Positions 28,352 through 36,634 of a DNA stretch of 46,446 nucleotides are shown one piece after another; position 1 is the stretch's first letter, and each line of letters begins with the position of its first letter. Made by a program: the position numbers and the translations under genes. The notes under the pieces are model-generated. The model did not search any database. It saw only the letters and a program-made list of their open reading frames with translations, and was not told the DNA's origin. The stretch is from positions 1-46,446 of the forward strand of contig JAJVHZ010000060.1 in the NCBI GenBank assembly GCA_022072255.1. The letters are read 5' to 3'. The stretch is from Gammaproteobacteria bacterium. GTDB taxonomy: Bacteria > Pseudomonadota > Gammaproteobacteria > JAJPIJ01.

Positions 28352-29389
28352 ATGGACATCGGAGAACTGCTCGCGTTCGCCGTCAAGAATAACGCTTCGG
28401 ACCTGCATCTCTCGGCGGGCTTGCCGCCGATGATACGCGTCGACGGTGACGTGCGCCGCATCAATCTTCCGGCACTCGAGCACAAGGAAGTGCACGACCT
28501 TGTCTACGACATAATGAACGACAAGAACCGCAAGGACTATGAGGAGTTCCTTGAGTGCGACTTCTCCTTCGAGATCCCCAACCTGGCGCGCTTCCGCGTC
28601 AACGCCTTCAACCAGAACCGGGGTGCCGGCGCTGTTTTTCGCACGATTCCTTCGGTCATCAAGTCGCTGGAAGAGCTCAAGTGTCCGAAGATCTTCAAGG
28701 AGATCTGCGAGTATCCGCGCGGTGTGGTGCTGGTCACCGGCCCGACCGGTTCGGGTAAGTCGACCACGCTGGCGGCGATGGTCAATCACATCAACGAGCA
28801 CGAATACGGCCACATCCTCACCATCGAGGATCCGATCGAGTTCGTGCACACCAGCAAGAAATGCCTCATCAACCAGCGCGAGGTGCACCGCGACACGCAC
28901 GGCTTCAACGAGGCGCTGCGATCCGCCCTGCGCGAGGACCCGGACACGATCCTGGTCGGTGAGATGCGCGACCTGGAGACCATACGGCTGGCGCTCACCG
29001 CCGCCGAGACCGGGCACCTGGTGTTCGCGACCCTGCACACAAGTTCGGCGGCCAAGACCATCGACCGCGTGGTCGACGTATTTCCCGCCGAGGAGAAGGA
29101 CATGGTGCGGGCCATGCTCTCGGAATCGCTGCGCGCCGTCATATCGCAGACCCTGCTCAAGCGGCAGGGCGGCGGGCGCATCGCGGCCCACGAGATCATG
29201 ATCGGCACGCCCGCGATCCGCAACCTGATACGCGAGAACAAGGTGGCGCAGATGTACTCGGCCATACAGACCGGCGGCGCGTATGGCATGCAGACGCTGG
29301 ATCAAAACCTGCTCGAACTCGTCAAGCAGGGGGTTATCGCCAAGCAGGAGGCGCGCATGGCGGCTCAGAGCAAGGAGCAGTTCAATTGA
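28352..29389 (+). CDS. pilT: Type IV pilus retraction ATPase PilT
   Basis: 345 aa hexameric ATPase at the pilus base that drives depolymerisation, giving twitching motility and DNA uptake. An N-terminal PAS-like domain (LLAFAVKNNASDLHLSAGLPP) is followed by Walker A GPTGSGKST (130-138), an Asp box, Walker B ILVGEMRDLETI and the His box HLVFATLHTSSAAKTIDR. The C-terminal AIRNLIRENK (about 288-297), required for retraction in studied PilT proteins, is present and marks this copy as true PilT. GGAG precedes the ATG. The gene is divergent from yggS and followed by pilU after 32 nt. Confidence 0.97.
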   Translation: MDIGELLAFAVKNNASDLHLSAGLPPMIRVDGDVRRINLPALEHKEVHDLVYDIMNDKNRKDYEEFLECDFSFEIPNLARFRVNAFNQNRGAGAVFRTIPSVIKSLEELKCPKIFKEICEYPRGVVLVTGPTGSGKSTTLAAMVNHINEHEYGHILTIEDPIEFVHTSKKCLINQREVHRDTHGFNEALRSALREDPDTILVGEMRDLETIRLALTAAETGHLVFATLHTSSAAKTIDRVVDVFPAEEKDMVRAMLSESLRAVISQTLLKRQGGGRIAAHEIMIGTPAIRNLIRENKVAQMYSAIQTGGAYGMQTLDQNLLELVKQGVIAKQEARMAAQSKEQFN

Positions 29390-29421
29390 CCACTCACACC
29401 GCGCGATAAGGGGATACAGGT

Positions 29422-30588
29422 ATGGAACGCGAACAAGCTATCAAGTACATGCGTGACCTGCTCCGCCTAATGGTGGAGAAGAAGGGCTCGGATCTCTTCA
29501 TCACGGTGGATTTCCCGCCGGCCATAAAAATCGACGGCAAGATCTCCCCGGTGTCCAAGACCAAGCTTACGGCGGAGAACACCAAGGCCCTGGTCTACGG
29601 CATCATGAACGATCGGCAGTTGAAGGAATTCGAGGCGACCAAGGAATGCAATTTCGCCATCGCGCCGCCGGGAATCGGCCGTTTCCGCGTCAATGCCTTC
29701 ATACAGATGGGCTACACCGGCATGGTGTTGCGCACGATCGAGACCACGGTTCCGACCATCGACAAGCTGGGTCTGCCGCAGATCCTCAAGGAGATCGCCC
29801 TGACCAAGCGCGGGCTGGTCGTCTTCGTCGGCGCAACCGGCTCGGGCAAATCGACCTCGCTGGCGGGGATGATCGACTGGCGCAACGAGAATACCTACGG
29901 TCACATCATCACCGTGGAGGATCCCATCGAGTACGTGCACGCGCACAAGAACTGCATCATCACCCAGCGCGAGGTCGGCGTCGATACGGAGGACTGGGAC
30001 ATCGCCCTGAAGAACTCGCTGCGCCAGGCCCCGGACGTCATCCTGCTGGGCGAGATCCGGGACCGCAAGACCATGCAGTTCGGCATCGAGTTCGCGGAGA
30101 CCGGCCATCTGGCGCTCGCCACGCTGCACGCCAACAACTCCAACCAGGCGATGGACCGTATCATCAATTTCTTCCCCGAGGACAGGCACCAGCAGCTGTT
30201 CATGGATCTCTCCCTGAATCTCAAGGCGGTCATTTCGCAGCGCCTGCTGCGGCGGGCAGCCGGCAAGGGCCGTATCGCCGCCTTCGAGATCCTGATCAAC
30301 ACGCCGTACATCTCGGACCTGATACTCAAGGGCGACATACACGAGTTGAAGGCGGCGATGGCGCAGGCCAACGAGCAGGGAATGAAGACCTTCGATCAGG
30401 CGCTGTTCGATCTTTACGAGGCGGACCAGATCACCTACGAGGACGCCTTGCGCAATGCCGACTCCATGAACGAACTGCGGCTGCGTATCAAGCTGGAGGG
30501 CAAGTCCGCGAAGAGCAAGGAAGTCATGGACGGGCTCGGACACCTGCAGATCGAGCAGAACAAGCAGGAGCAGGGATTCCTGCGTTGA
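29422..30588 (+). CDS. pilU: PilT-dependent retraction ATPase PilU
   Basis: 388 aa. Walker A is GATGSGKSTS; Walker B is ILLGEIRDRKTM; the His box is HLALATLHANNSNQAMDRI, followed by INFFPEDRHQQL. It lacks the PilT AIRNLIRE motif and has PYISDLILKGDIHELKAAM at the same place, with a C-terminal tail (about 350-388: KSAKSKEVMDGLGHLQIEQN) typical of PilU. PilU assists PilT-dependent retraction. It starts 32 nt after pilT and is followed by a third paralogue after 48 nt. Confidence 0.95.
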   Translation: MEREQAIKYMRDLLRLMVEKKGSDLFITVDFPPAIKIDGKISPVSKTKLTAENTKALVYGIMNDRQLKEFEATKECNFAIAPPGIGRFRVNAFIQMGYTGMVLRTIETTVPTIDKLGLPQILKEIALTKRGLVVFVGATGSGKSTSLAGMIDWRNENTYGHIITVEDPIEYVHAHKNCIITQREVGVDTEDWDIALKNSLRQAPDVILLGEIRDRKTMQFGIEFAETGHLALATLHANNSNQAMDRIINFFPEDRHQQLFMDLSLNLKAVISQRLLRRAAGKGRIAAFEILINTPYISDLILKGDIHELKAAMAQANEQGMKTFDQALFDLYEADQITYEDALRNADSMNELRLRIKLEGKSAKSKEVMDGLGHLQIEQNKQEQGFLR

Positions 30589-30636
30589 GGCGCTCATAAC
30601 TCACATCACGACAATTCCGGGGTCGGGGAACCGTTC

Positions 30637-31695
30637 ATGGACATTTCGCCGTATCTGAAGCTGCTCGTCGACAAGAAGGGCTCGGACCTGTTTTTCGCCG
30701 CCAACTCGCCGGTGAAGATCAAGATCGAGGGCGTGATCTCCTCCGTGGGCAAGACGGTTCTCACCGGAGAACTCTCGAAGAATGCCGCCTACGGCATCAT
30801 GAACGACCGGCTGATTCGGAAATTCGAGGACAACATGGAGGCGGACTTCGCCATCTCGCTGCCTGATCGCAGCGCGCGCTTCCGCGTCAACGTGTTCCGG
30901 CAGCGCGGCGAGGTCTCCATGGTTGTCCGCCTGATTCCCACCCAGATACCGACGCTGGAAGAGCTCGGTCTGCCGGAGGTCCTGAAGACCCTGGTGATGC
31001 ACAAGCGCGGCCTCATCCTCATGGTGGGCGCGACCGGATCCGGCAAGTCGACGACGCTCGCTGCGATGATCAACCACCGCAACAGCCAGATGGCCGGTCA
31101 CATCCTCACGATCGAGGATCCGATCGAATTCTCCCATCCCAATCTGAAATCAGTGGTGAACCAGCGCGAGGTCGGCGTCGACACGTTCTCGTATTCGGAC
31201 GCGCTGCGCAGCGCGATGCGCGAGGCACCCGACGTCATACTCGTGGGCGAGATCCGGGACCGCGAGACCATGGAGGCGGCCCTGCAGCTCTGCAATACCG
31301 GCCATCTTTGCCTCTCGACGATGCATGCCAACAACGCCAACCAGGCAATGGAGCGCATCATCAATCTCTTCCCTCAGAACCTCTACAAGCAGCTGTACAT
31401 GGATCTGTCGCTGAACATCCGTGCCGTAATCTCGCAGCGATTGGTCATGGGACTGGATGGCCGGCGCGTTGCCGCTATGGAGATCATGATCAACACGCCG
31501 CACATCGCGGATCTGATCCTCAAGGGCAGTATCGGAGAGATCAAGGCGGCCATGGAGCAGAGCGGCGCGAAGGGCATGCAGAGCTTCGACATGGCGCTGC
31601 ACGACCTCTACCGCGAGGATCACATCTCGCTCGAGGAGGCGCTCAGTAACGCCGACTCGCGCACCAACCTCGAAGCCAAGATCAATTTCGGTTAG
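30637..31695 (+). CDS. Third PilT/PilU-family ATPase
   Basis: 352 aa. It is another complete retraction-type ATPase: N-terminal ISPYLKLLVDKKGSDLFFAANSP, Walker A GATGSGKST, Walker B ILVGEIRDRETME, and His box HLCLSTMHANNANQAMERI with INLFPQNLYKQLYMDL. In the motor motifs it is nearer PilU than PilT, and has PHIADLILKGSIGEIKAAM where PilT has AIRNLIRE. It lacks the long PilU C-terminal tail. All ATP-site motifs look intact, so it is not a decaying copy. It is probably cotranscribed with pilT and pilU, followed by the OXLD gene 8 nt downstream. The role could be PilU-like assistance, a condition-specific retraction motor or a subunit of mixed hexamers; this is inference. Confidence 0.92.
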   Translation: MDISPYLKLLVDKKGSDLFFAANSPVKIKIEGVISSVGKTVLTGELSKNAAYGIMNDRLIRKFEDNMEADFAISLPDRSARFRVNVFRQRGEVSMVVRLIPTQIPTLEELGLPEVLKTLVMHKRGLILMVGATGSGKSTTLAAMINHRNSQMAGHILTIEDPIEFSHPNLKSVVNQREVGVDTFSYSDALRSAMREAPDVILVGEIRDRETMEAALQLCNTGHLCLSTMHANNANQAMERIINLFPQNLYKQLYMDLSLNIRAVISQRLVMGLDGRRVAAMEIMINTPHIADLILKGSIGEIKAAMEQSGAKGMQSFDMALHDLYREDHISLEEALSNADSRTNLEAKINFG

Positions 31696-31703
31696 GACCG
31701 GCG

Positions 31704-31898
31704 ATGTCGGAGTCCGGGGCGGTGAGACGCCCGAGCAAGCTGCCGCCGCGCCCGGAACCGCCGGTGCCCGGTGAGTGCTGCGGACGCGGGTGTGAGAACT
31801 GCGTCTGGGTATATTACGAGAGGGCGTTGCAGCGCTGGGAGGAGAAGGTGGCGGCACTCGAGTCGGAACGCGATCGCGATTCCGGAGGCTGCGACTGA
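31704..31898 (+). CDS. Small oxidoreductase-like (OXLD/PF09791-type) protein
   Basis: 64 aa. The core PPRPEPPVPGECCGRGCENCVWVYYERALQRWEEKV is the short motif of the 'oxidoreductase-like, N-terminal' family: a proline-rich lead, then CCGxGCxxCVWxxYxxxLxxW. The four clustered cysteines could bind a metal or iron-sulphur cluster, or be redox-active; the family function is not established. A charged helix follows (EKVAALESERDRD). ATG 31704 lies 8 nt after the third pilus ATPase stop, so it is likely cotranscribed. It is convergent with the PyrK-like gene. Confidence 0.85.
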   Translation: MSESGAVRRPSKLPPRPEPPVPGECCGRGCENCVWVYYERALQRWEEKVAALESERDRDSGGCD

Positions 31899-31908
31899 AG
31901 GGGCCGAG

Positions 31909-32796
31909 TCAGCTGAAGACCACTGTTCGCGCCTCGAATACCGGTCCGTCCACGCAGACCCGCTTCATTGCCGGCCCCGTTTCGGTCTCGATGCGCACGG
32001 CGCAGCCGGCGCAGCCGCCGACGGCGCATGCCATGTACTCTTCCAGCGAAATCTGGCACGGGAGGTCGTAATCGGCGGCGAGCCTCTGGACGGCCTTCAG
32101 CATCGGCGTCGGCCCGCAGGCGAAGATCTCCACCTCGCCCGCGCGTTGAGCGGCGGGCAGCGAGTCCAACCAGCGGCGGGCGAGGTCGGTGACGTAACCC
32201 TCGTGACATCCGGAGTAGCCCTGCAGGCTCGCGAGACGGCTGGCGACTCCCCAGTCCTCCAGCAGCGGCATCGCCGCGATGACGCCGTCGGGCAGGCCTG
32301 GAACCATGATCCGCGACGGTCGCGTGGTGAACGGAAATGGCACCTCCGAGCCCATGACGACGAACGGTGCGGATGGACTCCCGCCGCCCCTGACCTGCTC
32401 GGCGAGAAACACCATGGGCGGTATGCCCACCCCGCCCCCGATGAGCAGGGGCCTGGGCCGGAATCCGCCCAGTTTGAACGTCACCCCAATCGGCCCGACC
32501 AGGCTGAGCGTCTGGCCCACCTGCCGCCGCGCGAGCAGATCGGTGCCAAACCCGTGGGCCTTGTACAGGATGTCGATCCATTCCTGCGCAGGGCTCGCCC
32601 GCATGACGGACATTGGACGGCGCATGGGCAGCAGCGGGTCGCACTGCAGATGAACGAAGGCTCCGGGCTGCGCGCGCCGCGCAATCTGCGGGGCGTGAAG
32701 ACGCAGCAGGTACTGATCGCCGGGATATGGCTCATGGCCCAGTACTCGCGCGTCCTCGACGTGAATGGTGCCGCGCTGGGAGTTTGTATAAGCCAT
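31909..32796 (-). CDS. PyrK-like dihydroorotate dehydrogenase electron transfer subunit
   Basis: 295 aa. The FAD domain (PGAFVHLQCDPLLPMRRPMSV) and NAD-binding domain (LIGGGVGIPPMVFLAEQV, EIFACGPTPMLKAV) are of ferredoxin reductase type. The C-terminal [2Fe-2S] motif is MACAVGGCAGCAVRI followed by MKRVCVDGPVF, the C-x4-C-x2-C-xn-C arrangement of PyrK. PyrK transfers electrons from PyrD (class 1B) to NAD+. No pyrD is adjacent; the neighbours are a convergent OXLD gene and a divergent MscS gene. ATG 32796 is chosen over a TTG at 32817. The protein may serve PyrD elsewhere in the genome or another iron-sulphur flavoprotein complex. Confidence 0.87.
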   Translation of the reverse strand: MAYTNSQRGTIHVEDARVLGHEPYPGDQYLLRLHAPQIARRAQPGAFVHLQCDPLLPMRRPMSVMRASPAQEWIDILYKAHGFGTDLLARRQVGQTLSLVGPIGVTFKLGGFRPRPLLIGGGVGIPPMVFLAEQVRGGGSPSAPFVVMGSEVPFPFTTRPSRIMVPGLPDGVIAAMPLLEDWGVASRLASLQGYSGCHEGYVTDLARRWLDSLPAAQRAGEVEIFACGPTPMLKAVQRLAADYDLPCQISLEEYMACAVGGCAGCAVRIETETGPAMKRVCVDGPVFEARTVVFS

Positions 32797-32898
32797 CGCC
32801 GTCCGACAGGGGGGCAAGCATCAGGATTGGCAACAGGCAGTCTAGCATATGGCCGGACATTGCCTTCGCCGGTCGCGTAGCACCTATAATCGCCCACC

Positions 32899-35286
32899 AT
32901 GGAACGACGCCCCCTTGCACTTTCCCGTTGGCTGTGGCGGCTGATGCTGGGCGCGCTGTTGTGCGCCCGCCTGTTCGCCGCCCACGCCGCGGACGTGCCC
33001 ATGGAGTCGGGCTTCCGTTATCTCGCGGCGCAATGGGACAAGACGCTCAAGAATGCCGAGACTCGCATTGACGCCGGAACGCTCAGCGAGGTGTCCGCGG
33101 AACGGATGCGCGAGGAGATCGACAAGGTTCGCGATCAGGCGCAGACGCAAGGGCGCGCGGCCCAGCGCAAGGTCGATCAGCTCGCTTCCCGGGTGGAGGC
33201 CCTTGGGCAGGTACCTGCCGAGGGCGCACCGCCGGAGTCTCCGGACGTAACACGAAAGCGTGAAGAACTGAACGCGGCCCTCGCCGATCTCACCGGCCAG
33301 GTTCGGCAGTCCGATCTCACCATCAACCGCATTGATGCACTGCTGAGCAGGATCTCCGCCGCGCGCTTCGAACGCCGAAAAGCCGATCTGCTCGTGCGCG
33401 GTCCGCTGCCGTACCTGCCGGAGACCTTCGAACGCGCGGCTTCGCAGCTGTGGGTTACCCTGCAGGCGATACACGCGCGCGAGGTCGTGGGGGGCAGCAA
33501 GGCGCGATGGGTGGTTCTGCCCCTGGTCGTGTTGGGCACCTACATCGCGATCATCGTGGGGAGGATAGTCCGGCAGCGAATGACGGTGCGGTGGGGGCGC
33601 GACCCCGCGATTCCGTATCCGGGCTACGGTCGACGCCTGATTGCCGCGGTCGTCGATGCGGTCAGCCGCGGGCTGGTCCCGGTCGCTGTCATCGCCATCG
33701 TACTGGCTGCGGCATGGTGGCTGTTCGTTCGGCCTTTTCTCGATCCGTCCATCGGGGCGCCGCTCTGGCTGCTTTATGCGATCGCCTTTTACCTGCTCGT
33801 TGCAGCCCTGATAAGGGCCGCATTCTCACCGGAGCAGCCGAACTGGCGGCTTACGCCGGTTTCGGCGTCCGCCTCGGAGAAGATTGGCAACCGTCTGCAC
33901 CTGCTCGCGGCGATCATCGCCGTCCAGATGGCTTTATCAGCCTTCATTGAACGATTCGGGGAGCCGGCCGAACTGGCGACATTGCACTCCTTCGGCATCA
34001 ATCTGCTCCTCGCCGGGCTGCTGCTGTCGATGTCGTGGAAGAGGCTCTGGGTAGTCGAGGAGACGACAGAATGGTTCGAAGAGCAGCCGCGCCGGCGACT
34101 GCCGGCGCTGTCCGGTTATTTGCGTGGAGTACTAGCGCTGATTGCCGTCGCTTCCGTCGCCAGCAATCTGCTCGGCTATCACGCGCTCGCGGACTATGTG
34201 CTGCGCAACACCATCCTGACGCTGCTGCTGGTGGGTGCGATGTTTGCGGTCAGATTCCTGGCGCGTGAATCCTGTTCGCGGCTGCTGACGACGGAAACTG
34301 GTCCTGCTGCGAAGGTCAGAACGGGCCTCGGGTTGAGCGACCAGGGCGGACGCACGCTCAGCTTCTGGGCCATGGCCGTCATTGACCTGGTGCTGATCGT
34401 GACGGGGACCTTCATTGGCCTCGCCCTGTGGGGAATTCCGCCACGCGACGTTGCCGACTGGATACTGGGCATCTTCGGCAGCTTCAACATCGGTACGCAC
34501 AAGTTCTCGCTCACCGACGTTCTCCTCGCGATCGTCGTGTTCGGCGGCATCATCCTATTGACGCGATTGTTGCAGCATTTCCTGGAGTACCGGCTGCTAC
34601 CGAATACGCGTCTCGACATCGGCGTACGAACGGCCATCACCTCCGGCGTGATCTATGTCGGTGTCGCCGTGGCGATACTGGCGGCGATATCTGCATTGGG
34701 GATCGGTCTTACCGGCATTGCCGTCGTGGCCGGAGCATTGTCCGTCGGTATAGGTTTTGGTCTGCAGAACATCGTCAACAACTTCGTCTCCGGGATCATT
34801 CTTCTCGTTGAGCGTCCGGTGAAGGTGGGCGATACGGTCGTGGTCAACAATTACGAAGGCGTGGTGCGGAAGATTCGCGTGCGGTCGACCGAAATCGAGA
34901 CTGGCCTGCATGCCTCCGTGATTATTCCGAACGCTGATCTGCTGCAGAACTCGGTGCTGAACTGGACGCACCACAACCGCGTCGGGCGCGTGGAGGTGAG
35001 GGTGGTGGCGCCGTTTTCCGCCGAGCCCGAGCGCATCGAGACCCTGTTACTCGCATGCGCCGCCGAGCATCCGAAAGTCGTGCGCTTGCCCGCGCCCTCG
35101 GTATCGCTCATAAACTTCATTGACCGCGGCGCGGAGTACCAGTTGAGTTTCCAGATCGACGACCTGGATGACAAGGGCCGCGTCGCCAGCGACATCCGCA
35201 AGACCATACTGTCGAAGTTCCGCAAGGCCGGCATCGAGGTCCCGTCGATCCGCGGCACCGGGACCCAACCGGTGCCGGCCGCGTAG
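32899..35286 (+). CDS. Large MscS-family mechanosensitive channel (DUF3772-containing)
   Basis: 795 aa. A signal peptide (cleavage near 30, FAAHA|ADVP) precedes a periplasmic coiled-coil/DUF3772 region (about 35-185), then about eleven hydrophobic segments between ~195 and ~610, and the MscS core. The TM3-like pore helix and beta domain read GIGFGLQNIVNNFVSGIILLVERPVKVGDTVVVNNYEGVVRKI, followed by IIPNADLLQNSVLNWT and the C-terminal alpha/beta domain ending EVPSIRG. The organisation resembles MscK/YbiO-class proteins, which release solutes on hypo-osmotic shock. A putative start at 32899 follows the AT-rich gap with the PyrK-like gene. It is followed by a GST-like gene 29 nt downstream. Confidence 0.93.
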   Translation: MERRPLALSRWLWRLMLGALLCARLFAAHAADVPMESGFRYLAAQWDKTLKNAETRIDAGTLSEVSAERMREEIDKVRDQAQTQGRAAQRKVDQLASRVEALGQVPAEGAPPESPDVTRKREELNAALADLTGQVRQSDLTINRIDALLSRISAARFERRKADLLVRGPLPYLPETFERAASQLWVTLQAIHAREVVGGSKARWVVLPLVVLGTYIAIIVGRIVRQRMTVRWGRDPAIPYPGYGRRLIAAVVDAVSRGLVPVAVIAIVLAAAWWLFVRPFLDPSIGAPLWLLYAIAFYLLVAALIRAAFSPEQPNWRLTPVSASASEKIGNRLHLLAAIIAVQMALSAFIERFGEPAELATLHSFGINLLLAGLLLSMSWKRLWVVEETTEWFEEQPRRRLPALSGYLRGVLALIAVASVASNLLGYHALADYVLRNTILTLLLVGAMFAVRFLARESCSRLLTTETGPAAKVRTGLGLSDQGGRTLSFWAMAVIDLVLIVTGTFIGLALWGIPPRDVADWILGIFGSFNIGTHKFSLTDVLLAIVVFGGIILLTRLLQHFLEYRLLPNTRLDIGVRTAITSGVIYVGVAVAILAAISALGIGLTGIAVVAGALSVGIGFGLQNIVNNFVSGIILLVERPVKVGDTVVVNNYEGVVRKIRVRSTEIETGLHASVIIPNADLLQNSVLNWTHHNRVGRVEVRVVAPFSAEPERIETLLLACAAEHPKVVRLPAPSVSLINFIDRGAEYQLSFQIDDLDDKGRVASDIRKTILSKFRKAGIEVPSIRGTGTQPVPAA

Positions 35287-35315
35287 ATTCAATCCCGGGT
35301 AGAAGGGGGAGGAGC

Positions 35316-35975
35316 ATGGCACTGGAAGTGTTCTGGGGTAGCGGCAGTCCGTTTGCCTGGCGTGTGCTGCTGACGCTGGAGGTGAAGCGGCTTGCGTACG
35401 AATCACGGCTCCTGGAGTTTTCCAGGAAGCAGCACAAGTCGCCCGAGTTCCTGCGCTTGAATCCGCGCGGCAAGGTCCCGGTGGTGAAAGACGGCGATTT
35501 CGTCGTGTACGAATCGCTGGCGATCATGAAATACCTGGACGACAAATACCCGGCGGTACGAATCTTCGGCGAGGATCCGGAGACCTCGGCGCGCATAATG
35601 ATGAGCGTCTGTGAATGCGCGTCCTACATCGAGCAGCCGACGGAAAACGTCGTGCGGCCGATCTTTGCGCGCGCCGCGACGGAACAACGCGATGCCATCA
35701 TTGGCGCGGCTAATGCGCTTCGCGATGAATACGCCCTGCTCAATGCCAGGCTGACCGCTCGGCAGTGGCTGGTTGGCGATTCGGCCACCGCCGCGGACAT
35801 CGTCCTGTATCCGCAGGCGGCAATACTGCTGCGGGCGCTCGGGAAGGACGAGGCCGCTCCGCTGGGTCTGAAGCTTGCGCCGTTCGCGGACTATTTTCCG
35901 GCGGTCGGGCAATGGATGCGCGCAGTGGAGGCCCTGCCCGGATTCCAGAGGACGTATCCGCCGCACTGGCGGTGA
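35316..35975 (+). CDS. Glutathione S-transferase family protein (SspA-like)
   Basis: 219 aa. The thioredoxin-like N domain (about 1-80) contains SGSPFAWRVLLTLEVKRLAYE and the cis-Pro/Glu-Ser motif NPRGKVPVVKDGDFVVYESLAIMKYL typical of GSTs, followed by an all-helical C domain (about 88-215) with WLVGDSATAADIVLYP. Glutathione-binding features look intact. It could be a GST or a stringent starvation protein A-like transcription partner; the SspA alternative is less likely because sspB and rpsI are not nearby. The stop is followed by a terminator that also closes the phasin gene. Confidence 0.85.
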   Translation: MALEVFWGSGSPFAWRVLLTLEVKRLAYESRLLEFSRKQHKSPEFLRLNPRGKVPVVKDGDFVVYESLAIMKYLDDKYPAVRIFGEDPETSARIMMSVCECASYIEQPTENVVRPIFARAATEQRDAIIGAANALRDEYALLNARLTARQWLVGDSATAADIVLYPQAAILLRALGKDEAAPLGLKLAPFADYFPAVGQWMRAVEALPGFQRTYPPHWR

Positions 35976-35988
35976 GATCTCTGCGGGC

Positions 35989-36033
35989 AAAAAAAATCCG
36001 CGATCGGCCCCGAACAGGCCCGCATCGCGGATT
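35989..36033 (-). terminator. Rho-independent terminator of the phasin gene (shared with the GST gene)
   Basis: AATCCGCGAT (35995-36004) pairs with ATCGCGGATT (36024-36033), a perfect 10-bp stem with a 19-nt loop. On the minus strand the stem is followed by eight U residues (A-run 35989-35996). It lies 30 nt beyond the phasin stop and 14 nt beyond the GST stop. Strong for the phasin gene; on the plus strand no U-tract follows. Confidence 0.93.
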
Positions 36034-36062
36034 CTGCGGCCAGCTGTCCGCTGGCGTGCCGG

Positions 36063-36419
36063 TCAGGCGACCTTGAAGAGCTTGGTGAAGCTCTCCGGGG
36101 CGAACTTCTCGGCGCTCTCGCTGAACAGTGCCTTGATCTCGGCGCCCGCATCCTGCTGGATCTGCAGCAGGTTCTTGGTGGTGGTCGTGACGCTGTCGCG
36201 GAACGACTCCATCATCGCGGACTGGGCGGCAACCAGATCCTTGGGCTGCTCGACCTTGGTCAGCGGCGCGAACTGGCCGACGGTCAGCTCGACGAAGTGC
36301 AGGTGCTCGCGCAACGACCGCTCGACGGCGTTCTGCACAACCTTGCCGGTGCGCAGGCCAAGCTCGACGGCGTTGCTGTAATAGCTGAGCATATCGCTGT
36401 AATTCAGGGTGGGTTGCAT
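36063..36419 (-). CDS. Phasin family protein
   Basis: 118 aa, mostly amphipathic helix, with no cysteine or signal peptide. The pattern NYSDMLSYYSNAVELGLRTGKVVQNAVERSLREHLHFVE, with long runs of Gln/Ala/Ser heptads (AAQSAMMESFRDSVTTTTKN), is typical of the Phasin_2 group. Phasins coat polyhydroxyalkanoate granules and can also act as general chaperones. AGAGGAGA lies 6 nt before ATG. Two tandem operator-like repeats sit 61-91 nt upstream, consistent with PhaR control. No phaC or phaR is in the window, so the storage role is inferred. Confidence 0.85.
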   Translation of the reverse strand: MQPTLNYSDMLSYYSNAVELGLRTGKVVQNAVERSLREHLHFVELTVGQFAPLTKVEQPKDLVAAQSAMMESFRDSVTTTTKNLLQIQQDAGAEIKALFSESAEKFAPESFTKLFKVA

Positions 36420-36480
36420 CGCGGTTCTCCTCTTTACGTTTAATACCGCTAGGTAGGCGTCAGTTTATCTTTCACTCTGC

Positions 36481-36510
36481 TGCTGCAATGCAGCATGTTG
36501 CGTTGCAGCA
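36481..36510 (-). promoter_or_regulatory. Tandem PhaR-like operator upstream of the phasin gene
   Basis: Two 15-bp units abut. 36481-36495 is a perfect palindrome around one base (TGCTGCA-A-TGCAGCA). 36496-36510 (TGTTGCGTTGCAGCA) matches the first at 12 of 15 positions and is nearly palindromic. The first contains CTGC-N3-GCAG, the half-site described for the PHA regulator PhaR, and the second TTGC-N3-GCAG. The pair lies 61-91 nt upstream of the phasin ATG, close to where the promoter must be. The regulator identity is inferred from the motif; binding is untested. Confidence 0.65.
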
Positions 36511-36634
36511 TAGTCCACGGAAATGGTGCTGTCAAGCCCGACGTCCCTGGCGAATACCCGGGCTTTCGGATGTACCCGCGTGACACCGCAGGCGGCGTCC
36601 GGGTCGCGTGCTGGCGATCAATTGATTCAGAGCG

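Noticed and set aside
34899..34975. Possible frameshift in the MscS-like gene
   Set aside because: The reading frame is continuous from the pore helix through the beta domain to the C terminus; no break was found.
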